From NCBI RefSeq assembly GCF_004365875.1, contig NZ_SODF01000001.1, forward strand, positions 1,116,001-1,180,000: a stretch of DNA of 64,000 nt, given 5' to 3'. The notes under the pieces were generated by a model. It made no database searches. It saw only the letters and a program-made list of their open reading frames with translations, and was not told the origin of the DNA. Below are positions 28,393 to 38,168 of the stretch, piece after piece. The position numbers and the translations under genes were made by a program. The stretch is from Kribbella kalugense. GTDB lineage: Bacteria; Actinomycetota; Actinomycetes; Propionibacteriales; Kribbellaceae. Positions within the stretch are counted from its first letter, which is position 1; every line of letters begins with the position of its first letter.

Positions 28393-29234
28393 AGCTGTTC
28401 CAGGTACGCGGCAGCTTCGTCCTGCTTGAACCACTTCGCCCAGCCGAGTACGTCGGCCTCGAACCGCGGGTCCTTCGCCGACAGGTCCGCGCCGTGCTCG
28501 ACCAGGAACCGCAGCGTGTCGAGCGAGCCGGTCCCCGCCGCCAGGTGCGCAGCGGTCCTGCCCTCTGCTGTGCGCTCATTGACGCCGAAGCCCAGCTCGG
28601 CGAGCTTCGGGACGACCTCCCATCGCTGCGCCGCCGCCGCTTCGGCGAGGAGGGCCGGGCGCTCCGCAGGCGTCAGTTCGCCGGCGAGGGCGGCCGCGAA
28701 CGGATCATCGGGGTGCACGCCTCGGTAGAAGTCGCGAACAGTGCCGACCTCGGCTCCGTGGTGGATGAGTTCGTCCAGGATGTGCAGGGCGAACGAGGCG
28801 CCGTCGTGGTCGGCGTACAGGCCGGCGGGCTCGCCCATCGGCTGGTCGAGGTCGTCCTGACTGAGCGACGCGAGCCGCCGGCGCCACACGTCGTACGAGT
28901 GATCGAGCGCTGCCAGCGCGGCCTCAGCCGACTCCGGTACCGGGGGCTGGCCGTCGTCGGCCGCAACCTCGTGGCCGAACCAGGTCGCGGTGCGATCCTC
29001 CTGCAGGATGTCGACGATGTGGGTGATCCGCCAGGCGAGGGTGGTGAACGGCGGCGGCTCCGGCGGGATCCAGGCCCAGTCGGCGACGTACCCCGCATCT
29101 GTCTTCCGGATCGTCCAGCAGCCGTCGAACGGCTCCCAGAAGTATTCGTCGTCGGTGATCCCCGCGACACGTCCACGGAGGCGTTGCCAGGCGAAGTCGG
29201 ACAGGTCCAGCAGGTTCTGCAGCGTCGTGGTCAT
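28389..29234 (-). CDS. DinB-like domain fused to ankyrin repeats
   Basis: The 281-residue protein has an N-terminal DinB/YfiT-like four-helix domain (LQNLLDLSDFAWQRLRGRVAGITDDEYFWEP, then TLAWRITHIVDIL and DELIHHGAEVGTVRDFY), with histidines placed like metal ligands. An ankyrin pair follows (GFGVNERTAEGRTAAHLAAG, DTLRFLVEHGADLSAKDPRFEADVLGWA). DinB-type enzymes often conjugate or transfer small thiols such as mycothiol. The ankyrin part may mediate protein contact. It is divergent from a WYL regulator across 63 bp. Confidence 0.82.
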   Translation of the reverse strand: MTTTLQNLLDLSDFAWQRLRGRVAGITDDEYFWEPFDGCWTIRKTDAGYVADWAWIPPEPPPFTTLAWRITHIVDILQEDRTATWFGHEVAADDGQPPVPESAEAALAALDHSYDVWRRRLASLSQDDLDQPMGEPAGLYADHDGASFALHILDELIHHGAEVGTVRDFYRGVHPDDPFAAALAGELTPAERPALLAEAAAAQRWEVVPKLAELGFGVNERTAEGRTAAHLAAGTGSLDTLRFLVEHGADLSAKDPRFEADVLGWAKWFKQDEAAAYLEQL

Positions 29235-29297
29235 GAAGTCACCGTAGAGCGACCTGCGGACAGGATCGGTCCGCAGGTCGAGGCAGAATGGAAACTG

Positions 29298-30239
29298 ATG
29301 GATACCGCGGCCCGTTTGCTCCGCTTGCTGTCGTTGCTCCAGTCGCGCCCGCAGTGGGACGGCACCGAGCTGGCGGCGAGGCTCGCCGTCACGCCCCGGA
29401 CTGTACGGCGTGACGTGACCCGACTGAGGTCACTCGGGTACCCGGTCGAGGCCGAGGCCGGCATCGGTGGTGGGTACCGCCTCGGTCCGGGCGGCCGCCT
29501 ACCACCGCTGCTGCTCGACGACGAGGAGGCGGTGGCGATCGCGGTCGGCCTGCGGGTCGCGACGACCACGACCGTGTCAGGTGTCGAGGAGGCGGCGATC
29601 TCGGCGCTGGCCAAGCTCCATCAGGTCCTGCCGACCCGGCTGCAGGAACGGGTCGCGGACATCGGTGCGCACACCACGCAGTTGCCGCAGGGTGAGCTGC
29701 CGCAGGTCGACGGCGAGGTGCTGGTCACGCTGGCCGCCGGTTGCCGTCACGTCGAAGGGATCCGCTTCCGCTACCGCACCCATGACGGCGCCGAGTCAGA
29801 GCGCAGCGTCGAGCCGTTGCAGATCGTGCACACCGGTCGCCGCTGGTACCTCGTCGCCCGCGACCGGGACCGCCAGGCCTGGCGTACCTTCCGCGTCGAC
29901 CGCATCACCCAGCCCGTGCTCACCGGCTCCCGCTACCGCTTCGAGGACCCGCCCGACCCGGTCGCACTGGTTGCCGAGGGCACCGGAGTGGCGCCGTGGG
30001 ACATCGTCGCCCGGGTCCGCGTGCACGCCGACGCCGAGACGGTCGCCCGGATGATTCCGCCGAGCCAAGGCGTGGTCGATCCCATCGACGCGAACACCTG
30101 CGAGGTCCGTTTCGCCGCCAACGAGCTCGGACCCCTCGTCTCAGGCGTCATCCGCCTCTACTGGCCGTTCGAGATCCTCGACCCACCCGAACTCCGCACC
30201 GCCGTCCACAGACACGCCCGCAGGCTGCTCGAGTCCTAG
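29298..30239 (+). CDS. DeoR/WYL-domain transcriptional regulator
   Basis: The 313-residue protein has an N-terminal winged helix (ARLLRLLSLLQSRPQWDGTELAARLAVTPRTVRRDV) and a WYL sensor domain (FRYRTHDGAESERSVEPLQIVHTGRRWYLVARDRDRQAWRTFRVDRI), followed by a WCX-type C-terminus. WYL domains bind ligands such as nucleotides. It probably regulates the divergent DinB-ankyrin gene. A CAGAAT hexamer sits 8 nt before the ATG. Its TAG stop interlocks with the hrpA stop (CTAG, 30236-30239). Confidence 0.92.
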   Translation: MDTAARLLRLLSLLQSRPQWDGTELAARLAVTPRTVRRDVTRLRSLGYPVEAEAGIGGGYRLGPGGRLPPLLLDDEEAVAIAVGLRVATTTTVSGVEEAAISALAKLHQVLPTRLQERVADIGAHTTQLPQGELPQVDGEVLVTLAAGCRHVEGIRFRYRTHDGAESERSVEPLQIVHTGRRWYLVARDRDRQAWRTFRVDRITQPVLTGSRYRFEDPPDPVALVAEGTGVAPWDIVARVRVHADAETVARMIPPSQGVVDPIDANTCEVRFAANELGPLVSGVIRLYWPFEILDPPELRTAVHRHARRLLES

Positions 30240-33200
30240 CTGTCCGCCAGCGCCTTGCGGATGCGCTTCTCTGAGACCGGGTACGGCGTGCCGATGGTCT
30301 GGGCGAAGAGGCTGATGCGGAGTTCTTCGAGCATCCAGCGGACGTCGAGGAGCTCGGGGCTGGGGTACTTACCGGTGGGCACAGCACGAAGGTGCTTCTG
30401 GTACTCGTCGGTCAGGGTCTGGACGATGGCCATTCCGGACCGGTCGCGAGCTGCGTTCGCACTGAGCTTGTCGAGGCGCTGCTCCATGCCGCGGAGGTAG
30501 CGGAGCAGATCCGGGAGCCGCTTGGCGCCGGCTTCGGTGATGAAGCCGGGGTGGACCAGGGCTTCGAGCTGACCGCGGACGTCGGACAACGCCACGATCA
30601 GGGCCGGGCTCGACGCGCGGGAGATGAGCTTGTCCACGGTCCGCGCCTGCGTCAGTACCTGCTCGACCTGCTGCAAGATCGTCAGGACCGTGTCCGCGAG
30701 CTCCGACCGTACGGCGTCGCGCAGGATGGAGAACGCGGTCAGGTTCCAAGCCGGCCCACCAGCGGCCGCCATCAGCTGATCGATGGCCGCGGCGATCGCG
30801 TCGTCGAGCAACTCACCGACGTTGCGATGCGGACCCGCCATCAACGTCATCTTCTGCTGATTACTCAGGTGCCGCTGTACGAGGTCGATCACCGACGGCA
30901 TCGTGAGCAGCAGAAGCTTCCGCGTACCCGCCCACATCGCGGCGGCCTGGTCGCGCTCGGTCTCCTGCAGCCGGATCGCGACGCTCTTGCCCTCGTCGAC
31001 GAGCGCTGGGTAGCCCGCGACGGTCAGGCCGTTGCGGTGTTCGGAGAAGCTGCGCGGCAGGTCGCCGAAGGTCCAGTCGGTCAGGCCGGCCTTCTCGAGC
31101 CCGCTGACCGCCTTGGATGCGACCTGCGAGATCGCCGCCGTCGTCTTCGGCTTCAGCTTCTCCTTCAGCCGGGCGAGATCCTTGCTCTCAGCAACAGTCT
31201 TGCCCTTGTCGTCCTCCACCCGGAACGTCATCCGCAGATGCTCCGGCACCCGGGTCCAGTCCCAGTCGGCCGGCTCGATCACGACACCGCGCAGTTCTCG
31301 CAGCGCGCGAGCCATCGCGTCGGTGAGCGGACCGGACGCCGGGTCGAGCTGGGGGAGGATCTGCCGCGCGTGGTCCGGAGCGGGCACGATGTTGCGCCGG
31401 ATCGTCTTCGGCAAGGACTTGATCAGCGTGGTGACCAGATCCTCGCGGAAACCGGGCACGCTCCACTCGAACCCGTCCGCCGTGACCTGGTTGAGTACGA
31501 GCAACGGGATGTGCACAGTCACACCGTCGGCGTCCGTACCCGGCTCGAAGGCGTACGTGAGATCGAAGGTCATCCCGTTCTGCGTCCAGAGCAGCGGGAA
31601 CTCTTCCTCCCTGATCTCCGCGCCGTCGCGGACCACGAGCGACCGCTCGAAGTCGAGCAGGTCGGCGTCGCGCTGCCGGGCCTTCTTCCACCAGGTGTCG
31701 AAGTGCGCGCCGGTGACGACCTCGGAGCCGATGCGTTCGTCGTAGAAGGCGAACAGCGTCTCGTCGTCGACCAGCAGATCGCGGCGCCGGGTGCGTTCCT
31801 CCAGCTCCTCGACCTCCTCGATCAACTTGCGGTTCTCGTGGAAGAACTTGTGGTGGGTGTCCCAGTCGCCCTCGACCAGCGCGTGCCGGATGAACAGCTC
31901 GCGCGACACCTCCGGGTCGACCTTCCCGTAGTTCACCTTGCGCCGGGCAACGATCGGTACGCCGTACAGCGTGACCTTCTCGTACGCCATCACGGCACCG
32001 GCCTTGCGTTCCCAGTGCGGCTCGGAATACGACCGCTTGATCAGGTGCGGGGCGAGGTCCTCGGCCCACTCGGGCTCGATCTTCGCGTTCACCCGCGCCC
32101 AGAGCCGCGAGGTTTCGACGAGCTCGGCGGCCATCACGAACTGCGGCGGCTTCTTGAACAGCCCCGAGCCCGGGAAGATCGCGAACCTCGTCCCGCGAGC
32201 GCCGATGTACTGGTGCTGGTTCGCCGGATCCTTCATGCCGAGGTGGCTCAGCAGACCGGACATCAGCGAGAGGTGCACGCTCTGCGGATCGGCCGGCTCA
32301 CCGCTGTTGAGCCGTACGCCGATCTGGGCGGCGACCTGGCGAAGCTGCGCGTAGATGTCCTGCCACTCGCGGACGCGGAGATAGTTCAGGTACTCGCTGC
32401 GGCACATCCGGCGAAACTGGTTGCCGGACAGCTCCTTCTGCTGCTTCTTCAGATATCCCCAGAGGTTCAGGTATCCGAGGAAGTCGCTGTTCGGATCGCG
32501 GAACCGGGCGTGCGCCTGCTGGGCCTGCGCCTCGGCGTCGGTCGGGCGCTCCCGCGGGTCCTGGATGGAAAGCGCGGCGGCGATGACCATCACCTCGCGG
32601 ACGCACGCGTTCTTGTCTGCCTCGACGATCATCCGGGCCAGCCGCGGGTCGAGCGGGACCTGGGCGAGCTGGCGGCCGATCGGGGTCAGCCTGCGGTGCC
32701 GCTCGGACGCCTTCGCGGGCTCGATTGCGCCGAGCTCGGTGAGGAGCTGGAGGCCGTCGGTGATGCTGCGCTTGTCCGGCTCGTCGATGAACGGGAACGC
32801 CGCGATGTCGCCGAGCCCGATCGCGGTCATCTGCAGGATGACGGACGCGAGGTTGGTGCGGAGGATCTCCGGGTCGGTGAATTCGGACCGGCTCTCGAAG
32901 TCCTCTTCGGAGTACAGCCGGATGCAGATGCCGTCGCTGGTCCGGCCGCTGCGGCCCTTGCGCTGGTTGGCGCTGGCCTGCGAGACGCGCTCGATCGGCA
33001 GGTGCTGGACCTTGGTGCGATGGCTGTACCGCGAGATTCGCGCAGTACCCGGGTCGATGACGTACTTGATACCGGGGACGGTCAGCGAGGTCTCGGCGAC
33101 GTTGGTCGCGAGGACGATCCGCCGGTTCGAGTGCGACTGGAAGACGCGATGCTGCTCGGCGTTAGAGAGCCTCGCGTACAGCGGCAGGATCTCGGTGGTC

Positions 33201-34351
33201 TGACGGTCGTTGCGGAACTTGTCGTTCAGCGCGTCGGCGGTGTCGCGGATCTCTCGCTCACCGGACAGGAAGACCAGTACGTCGCCGTCCGCCTCGTACG
33301 CGAGCTCGTCGACGGCGTCCAGGATCGCCTGGGTCTGGTCGCGGTCGATCGTGGCCGGGTCCTCGGGGTCGTTGACCGGGCGGTACCGCACCTCGACCGG
33401 GTAGGTCCGGCCGGACACCTCGACGATCGGCGCCGGCTTGCCCTGGGCGTCGGAGAAATGGGCGGCGAACCGCTCCGGGTCGATCGTCGCCGAAGTGATG
33501 ATCACCTTGAGGTCGGGCCGGCGGGGGAGCAGCCGCTTCAGGTAGCCGAGGATGAAGTCGATGTTCAGGCTGCGCTCGTGCGCCTCGTCGATGATGAGCG
33601 TGTCGTACCTGGTCAGGTCGCGGTCGCGCTGCAGCTCGTTCAGCAGGATGCCGTCGGTCATCAGCTTGACCAGAGAGCGCTCGCTGACCTTGTCGGTGAA
33701 CCGGACGGCGAAGCCGATCGTCTCGCCCAGCTCGGTGCCGAGCTCCTCCGCGATCCGCTCCGCGACGGTGCGCGCTGCGAGCCGACGGGGCTGGGTGTGC
33801 CCGATCATCCCGCGTACGCCGCGACCGAGCTCGAGACAAATCTTCGGGATCTGGGTGGTCTTGCCGGACCCGGTCTCACCGGCGACGACCACGACCTGGT
33901 TGTCCCGGATCGCGGCGGCGATCTCGTCCTTGAGCTGGCTGACCGGCAACTCTTCCGGGTACGTGATCTCCGGTACGGCGTCCCGTCGTACCTCGACCCG
34001 CTGCTCGGCCTGCTCGATCGCCCGGACCACACCCTGGAGCGCCTGCTCCCGCTTCCCGGCTTCCTTGGTGGTCCGAACCCGCTCCAGCCGCTTGCCGAGC
34101 TGCTCCCGGTCGTACACCGTCAGGTCGTCGAGCCGAGCGACCGCCTCGGCCAGGCTCAACCCACCGTCGGCCGGCGGCGTGCTGGACGACGCGAGGCGCT
34201 CAGCAGACTCGCCCGACGCGGCGGCCGTTCGGGCCGGGTCGTTACCCGCCGGATTCGGCTTGCGCCGCCGGCGGCGCGGACGGTGGGTGGCGGTTGGCTC
34301 CGGGGAGGGAACTGGGGAAGGACTCGGGGACTCGGTCCGGGCATCAGGCAT
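30236..34351 (-). CDS. hrpA: DEAH-box RNA helicase HrpA
   Basis: The 1371-residue DEAH/RHA helicase has Walker A GETGSGKT (158-165), DEAH at 255-258, SATID, and motif VI QRKGRSGR. HA2, OB and a long DUF3418 C-terminal region follow, as in E. coli HrpA. The first 60 residues are a low-complexity Ser/Pro then Arg-rich extension (PRRRRRKPN), perhaps an RNA-binding tail. HrpA-type helicases resolve stalled or collided ribosomes in E. coli. ATG 34351 is the first start. Its stop shares CTAG with the WYL gene. Confidence 0.95.
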   Translation of the reverse strand: MPDARTESPSPSPVPSPEPTATHRPRRRRRKPNPAGNDPARTAAASGESAERLASSSTPPADGGLSLAEAVARLDDLTVYDREQLGKRLERVRTTKEAGKREQALQGVVRAIEQAEQRVEVRRDAVPEITYPEELPVSQLKDEIAAAIRDNQVVVVAGETGSGKTTQIPKICLELGRGVRGMIGHTQPRRLAARTVAERIAEELGTELGETIGFAVRFTDKVSERSLVKLMTDGILLNELQRDRDLTRYDTLIIDEAHERSLNIDFILGYLKRLLPRRPDLKVIITSATIDPERFAAHFSDAQGKPAPIVEVSGRTYPVEVRYRPVNDPEDPATIDRDQTQAILDAVDELAYEADGDVLVFLSGEREIRDTADALNDKFRNDRQTTEILPLYARLSNAEQHRVFQSHSNRRIVLATNVAETSLTVPGIKYVIDPGTARISRYSHRTKVQHLPIERVSQASANQRKGRSGRTSDGICIRLYSEEDFESRSEFTDPEILRTNLASVILQMTAIGLGDIAAFPFIDEPDKRSITDGLQLLTELGAIEPAKASERHRRLTPIGRQLAQVPLDPRLARMIVEADKNACVREVMVIAAALSIQDPRERPTDAEAQAQQAHARFRDPNSDFLGYLNLWGYLKKQQKELSGNQFRRMCRSEYLNYLRVREWQDIYAQLRQVAAQIGVRLNSGEPADPQSVHLSLMSGLLSHLGMKDPANQHQYIGARGTRFAIFPGSGLFKKPPQFVMAAELVETSRLWARVNAKIEPEWAEDLAPHLIKRSYSEPHWERKAGAVMAYEKVTLYGVPIVARRKVNYGKVDPEVSRELFIRHALVEGDWDTHHKFFHENRKLIEEVEELEERTRRRDLLVDDETLFAFYDERIGSEVVTGAHFDTWWKKARQRDADLLDFERSLVVRDGAEIREEEFPLLWTQNGMTFDLTYAFEPGTDADGVTVHIPLLVLNQVTADGFEWSVPGFREDLVTTLIKSLPKTIRRNIVPAPDHARQILPQLDPASGPLTDAMARALRELRGVVIEPADWDWTRVPEHLRMTFRVEDDKGKTVAESKDLARLKEKLKPKTTAAISQVASKAVSGLEKAGLTDWTFGDLPRSFSEHRNGLTVAGYPALVDEGKSVAIRLQETERDQAAAMWAGTRKLLLLTMPSVIDLVQRHLSNQQKMTLMAGPHRNVGELLDDAIAAAIDQLMAAAGGPAWNLTAFSILRDAVRSELADTVLTILQQVEQVLTQARTVDKLISRASSPALIVALSDVRGQLEALVHPGFITEAGAKRLPDLLRYLRGMEQRLDKLSANAARDRSGMAIVQTLTDEYQKHLRAVPTGKYPSPELLDVRWMLEELRISLFAQTIGTPYPVSEKRIRKALADS

Positions 34352-34394
34352 AACCAGTCCAGTTTAGGCGCCCAACCCCAGCTGCTCACCCGGA

Positions 34395-35261
34395 TTACCA
34401 GAGGCGCCCGGCCAGCGTCTTCAACGCGGCGATCTGGTCGGGGATCGGGGTGCCGACGAGGTTGAGGTCCCAGTCGACCCTCGTGATGCCTTCGTCGGCG
34501 GCGTGCTCGAGGTCGTCGAGGATCATGGCAGGGGTGAAACCCACCGGATCCTGCTGCATCGGATGCGGTTTCATCGGCCCGGCGCGAAGGACGATCGGCC
34601 CGGACCCGCCGGCCTCGTGGTACCAGCCGATTGCCGCGCGGGTGGACTCCCAGTCGCGATGCGCGAGGGTCAGGCCGTCGGCGATCCGGGCAGCCCGTTC
34701 GATCGCGGGCTGCGCGACACCACCGCCGTACAGCGTCAGGGGTGCGACCGGCTTGGGCCCGAGTGTCGCCATCGGGACGGTGTAATGCGCACCGGTGAAC
34801 TCGACCGGATCAGGACCCCAGCACGCCCGCAGTACGGCGACCGACTCCTCGAACGCCGCGACCCGTCCACGCGCGGGCACGCCGGCGGCGACGAACTCCT
34901 CCGGCAGCCAACCGAGCGCGATGCCCAGATCCATCCGCCCGCCGGACAGCTGATCGATCGTCGCCACCCGCCGCGCGAGCACGACCGGTTGCTGAAACAA
35001 CGGCATGAGTACGGCGGTGTGCAGCCGCACCCGCTCGGTCCGCGCGGCGACGTACGTCAGCGTCTCCAAGGCGTCGTACGCCGCCTCCGTCGGCAACCCG
35101 GCGTGGTTCACCCAATCGGGCGCCGCCGGAACGAGTAGCCGCTCGAAAACCGAGACGGCCGCGAATCCGAGCTCGTCGGCAGTGGTCGCGAGCTCGACGA
35201 CCGCATCCGGCCCGCGCAGCCCGACCACCGGGAGCCCGACGCCAACCTCGGGATATGACAT
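34395..35261 (-). CDS. LLM-class F420-dependent oxidoreductase
   Basis: The 288-residue luciferase-fold enzyme carries LPVVGLRGPDAVVELATTADELGFAAVSVFER, LFQQPVVLARRVATIDQLSGGRMDLGIALGWLPEEF, and KPVAPLTLYGGGVAQPAIERAARIADG. The GRMDLGIALGW block is typical of the F420-dependent group. The substrate is unknown. AAGGAACT before the ATG is the ribosome-binding site. It lies 79 bp after the USP gene on the same strand, with a hairpin between. Confidence 0.88.
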   Translation of the reverse strand: MSYPEVGVGLPVVGLRGPDAVVELATTADELGFAAVSVFERLLVPAAPDWVNHAGLPTEAAYDALETLTYVAARTERVRLHTAVLMPLFQQPVVLARRVATIDQLSGGRMDLGIALGWLPEEFVAAGVPARGRVAAFEESVAVLRACWGPDPVEFTGAHYTVPMATLGPKPVAPLTLYGGGVAQPAIERAARIADGLTLAHRDWESTRAAIGWYHEAGGSGPIVLRAGPMKPHPMQQDPVGFTPAMILDDLEHAADEGITRVDWDLNLVGTPIPDQIAALKTLAGRLW

Positions 35262-35282
35262 CCGCAGTTCCTTCCGCTCCCG

Positions 35283-35299
35283 GGCACCCCGAAGGTGCC
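35283..35299 (-). terminator. Weak intercistronic hairpin
   Basis: GGCACC/GGTGCC (35283-35288 with 35294-35299) form a 6-bp stem, inside outer arms 35274-35280 and 35317-35323 (CCGCTCC/GGAGCGG). It lies between the USP gene and the downstream LLM gene and may attenuate read-through. Confidence 0.35.
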
Positions 35300-35340
35300 G
35301 CGTTCACCCGTGGGTCGGAGCGGTCGGCAGGTTCTTGCGG

Positions 35341-35745
35341 TCAGTCGTGCGGCGACGGGACCTTGACCGCGAGGACCGGGACCGGGGACTCGAGGAGCAC
35401 GCGCTGGGCGGTGCTTCCGAGGATGAGTTTGCCGACCGGGCTGCGGCGGCGGAGGCCGAGGACGATCAGGCCGACGTCTTCGGCGGCGGCTGCTTTGAGA
35501 AGTTCGCCGGCGACGTCGCCCTCGGAGACGGCCTGATGGATGGTCACCTCGACGCCTTGCTCACGCAGCTTGGCCTCGGCGGCGGCCAACTCGTCGGCAT
35601 TCGCGTACCGGGCGTCGATGTAGGAGTCGCCGCGACTGGTGTTCAGCAGCAGGATCGAGGCTCCGCGCAGCTCGGCCTCGGCCGCCGCCGCGGTCAGTGC
35701 GGCCTCACCTTCGGGCGTTGGTACGTATCCGACGAGAATCTTCAC
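35341..35745 (-). CDS. Universal stress protein (UspA family)
   Basis: The 134-residue single USP domain has KILVGYVPTPEGEAAL at the start and the ATP-binding signature GLRRRSPVGKLILGSTAQRVLLESPVPVLAVK at the end. The G-2x-G-9x-G(S/T) pattern appears degenerate because of the RRRSPVG spacing, but GST is kept. I chose GTG 35745 because GGGAGAG lies about 8 nt upstream; an in-frame start at 35775 is less likely. It is divergent from the LLM gene at 35804. Confidence 0.9.
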   Translation of the reverse strand: MKILVGYVPTPEGEAALTAAAAEAELRGASILLLNTSRGDSYIDARYANADELAAAEAKLREQGVEVTIHQAVSEGDVAGELLKAAAAEDVGLIVLGLRRRSPVGKLILGSTAQRVLLESPVPVLAVKVPSPHD

Positions 35746-35790
35746 GGCACCCACTCTCCCATCAATCGACGTCACCGAAGGTCAGGCAGT

Positions 35791-35796
35791 TAGGGT
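35791..35796 (+). promoter_or_regulatory. -10 hexamer, leaderless promoter
   Basis: TAGGGT lies 7 nt before ATG 35804, with no ribosome-binding site between. It supports that start over longer in-frame readings that run through the USP gene. Confidence 0.5.
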
Positions 35797-35803
35797 CAAG
35801 CGC

Positions 35804-36586
35804 ATGGTTGAGCTGCAGGTGGTCCTGCCGGACGAGTCGGCAGCGATGCCGCCCGAGCGACTGGTCGAGCTGGCCGTAGCCGCCGAGGAGTTGGGCTACG
35901 GTACGGCGTGGTTGCCCGACCACCTGCTTCCTCCGGGCGACTTCGGCTCGACGTACGGCGGTGTGTACGAGCCGCTCGTGACGATCGGGTACCTGGCCGC
36001 TCGGACAACCCGGATCCGGTTCGGCACGTCCGTGCTCGTGCTGCCGATGCGGAGTGCGTACGTGGTCGCCAAGCAGGCCGCGACCCTTCATCGGCTGTCC
36101 GGCGAGCGCATCGTGCTCGGTGTCGGAGCAGGTTGGGCGGCCGCTGAGTTCGCGGCGGTTGGTGCGTCGTTCGAGGAGCGCGGTCGCCGGACGGATGAGT
36201 CGCTCGGGATCATCCGGGACCTGTTCGAAGGGCGCGATCGCGGCGGGGTGTTCGAGCCGAAGCTGCGGGCGCCGCTGCCGATCATGATCGGCGGTACGAC
36301 GACGCCTGCGTTGCGCCGGGCTGCTCGATTCGGTGACGAGTGGCAGGGCCTCGGCCTGGATGGCGCCGGATTCAGTGCGGCGGTCGCGCGACTCCGGTCG
36401 TTCGGCGAGCGCCCGGTCAAGGTCGGCACTCGGCTCGACTGGTCCAGTGGCGATCCCGGACCGGTGGTCGCGCAGGCTCAGGAACTCACCGAGGCTGGCG
36501 CGGAGACGATCGCCGTGTCCTTCGGAGACGAGACCGGCGCGCTCGATCGGATGACTCGGTTCCGCGGGTTGTTCACGGCGGGCTGA
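35804..36586 (+). CDS. LLM-class F420-dependent oxidoreductase
   Basis: The 260-residue luciferase-fold protein carries VELAVAAEELGYGTAWLPDHLLPPG, RIRFGTSVLVLPMRSAYVVAKQAATLHRLSGERIVLGVGAGW, and LPIMIGGTTTPALRRAARFGDEWQG. It resembles the TIGR03619 group of F420-dependent enzymes from memory. The substrate is unknown. The 3' end overlaps the convergent acyl-CoA ligase gene by 14 nt. Confidence 0.88.
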   Translation: MVELQVVLPDESAAMPPERLVELAVAAEELGYGTAWLPDHLLPPGDFGSTYGGVYEPLVTIGYLAARTTRIRFGTSVLVLPMRSAYVVAKQAATLHRLSGERIVLGVGAGWAAAEFAAVGASFEERGRRTDESLGIIRDLFEGRDRGGVFEPKLRAPLPIMIGGTTTPALRRAARFGDEWQGLGLDGAGFSAAVARLRSFGERPVKVGTRLDWSSGDPGPVVAQAQELTEAGAETIAVSFGDETGALDRMTRFRGLFTAG

Positions 36587-38168
36587 GTTTGCCGCGGAGC
36601 ACCTTGCCGGTCGCGTTACGCGGGAACTCGTCCAGTACGACGATCTGACGCGGGGTCTTGTAGCGGGCCAGATTCGCCTTCACGTGATCGATGAGTTCGT
36701 CAGGCGTGGCCGGCTCACGCAGTACGACGTACGCGATCAGCCGCTGGCCGAAGTCGTCGTCGGGGACGCCGGTGACGACTGCCTCAGCGACCGCCGGATG
36801 AGCGGCGAGGCACTCCTCGACCTCGACCGGGTACACGTTCTCGCCGCCGGAGACGATCATGTCGTCCTCGCGGCCGTCGACGAACAGCCGCCCGGCCTGA
36901 TCGAGATGACCGAGGTCGCCGGTACTCATCCGGCCGTCGACCACGGTCTTGCTCGACCCGTCGGAGTACCCGCCGAACACCAGCCCGCCACCGGCGAAGA
37001 TCCGCCCGGTCGTGCCCGTCGGCACCGGCCGGTCGGCGTCGTCGAGGATGCGGATCGAGCTGCCGAGGCACGGCCGCCCGACCGTCCCGGGCGCGGCGAC
37101 CAGGTCGGCGGAAGTCGCGATCGTGGCGATGCCGACCTCGCTCGACCCGTAGGCATCACACAGCACCGGCCCGAACCGCTCGATGAACCGCTCCGCCAGC
37201 GGTGCGCCGAGCTGGGACGCGCCCGAGATCACAGCCCGCAGCGAACGCAGGTCGTACTCCGCGATGGCCGTCGGACCGAGGTCGAGCAGCCGCCGCAGCA
37301 TCACCGGAACGGCGACGACCGAACCTGCCCTCGTTGCCTCGACATCCGCCAGCAAGGTCGCGGCGTCGAACCGCGGCCGGAGGACGAGCGGCGAACCGAG
37401 GAACAGCGCGAGCATCGAAGTCAGCAGCCCGAGTCCGTGGAACAGCGGCGGCCCGATGATCACCGGCTCACCCGACCGCAGCCCGAACCGGTTGAGCGCA
37501 CTCGCGGTCAACCCCGCCAGCCCAACTGCCGTCGGCACCCGCGGCGCCGCCTTCGGCGTGCCCGTCGTACCCGAGGTGAGGATCGTGATGTGCCCGGCCG
37601 AGTCAGGCGCGGGCGCGGCCGGCGCTCGACTCGCGGCAAGCTCGTCGAGATCCGACTCGATCGCCGGGATGCCTTCCGGTACGGCGAACTCGGCGTCGTG
37701 GATCAACAGGTCGGGCCGATGCCGTTCGAGTACCGCCTGCAGCTGCGGCGCGGCGAACTCGGTGTTCACGAACAGTACGTCGGCGCCGATCCGGGACGCC
37801 GCCAACGTCGCTTCGAGAAAACCGGCGTGGTTCCCGCACAGCACCGCCACCTTGCTCCCGGCAACGATCCCGTAATGCGCGTGCATCGCGGCCGCGATCC
37901 GCTCACACCGCCGGTCCAGCTCGGCGTACGTCAGCTGGCTCTCGCCGGAGATCACCGCGGCACGATCGGGGTAGCGGATCGCCGCGACCACTCCGAGCGC
38001 AGCCATCGACTGGCCCCAGGTCCGCAGCGCGCGCTCGATCCGGACCAACTGCGCCGGGCCCGCCGACCGCCAGACCCCGGACCTGATGAGTGCGACCGAC
38101 AACCCGCCGACCTCGGCCGCGCTGTGAACCAGCCACTCAGGCGGGCGGATCGGTCCGATCGGCCTCAC
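36573..38168 (-). CDS. AMP-binding acyl-CoA synthetase
   Basis: The 531-residue adenylate-forming enzyme activates a carboxylic acid with ATP and transfers it to CoA. It has the P-loop ILTSGTTGTPK, the A5 motif DAYGSSEVG, TGDLGHLDQAGRLFVDGREDDMIVSGGENVYPVEVE, and the catalytic-lysine region FPRNATGKVLRGKL. It resembles FadD-type long-chain ligases. I chose GTG 38168, which overlaps the SDR stop (GTGA); longer reading frames give unrelated residues. It is the last gene of a hydrolase-SDR-ligase operon. Confidence 0.9.
   Translation of the reverse strand: MRPIGPIRPPEWLVHSAAEVGGLSVALIRSGVWRSAGPAQLVRIERALRTWGQSMAALGVVAAIRYPDRAAVISGESQLTYAELDRRCERIAAAMHAHYGIVAGSKVAVLCGNHAGFLEATLAASRIGADVLFVNTEFAAPQLQAVLERHRPDLLIHDAEFAVPEGIPAIESDLDELAASRAPAAPAPDSAGHITILTSGTTGTPKAAPRVPTAVGLAGLTASALNRFGLRSGEPVIIGPPLFHGLGLLTSMLALFLGSPLVLRPRFDAATLLADVEATRAGSVVAVPVMLRRLLDLGPTAIAEYDLRSLRAVISGASQLGAPLAERFIERFGPVLCDAYGSSEVGIATIATSADLVAAPGTVGRPCLGSSIRILDDADRPVPTGTTGRIFAGGGLVFGGYSDGSSKTVVDGRMSTGDLGHLDQAGRLFVDGREDDMIVSGGENVYPVEVEECLAAHPAVAEAVVTGVPDDDFGQRLIAYVVLREPATPDELIDHVKANLARYKTPRQIVVLDEFPRNATGKVLRGKLSPP

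Noticed and set aside
30392..34465. Frame of over 1300 codons antisense to hrpA
   Set aside because: No motifs, low-complexity composition, and no ribosome-binding site; the hrpA frame is unambiguous.
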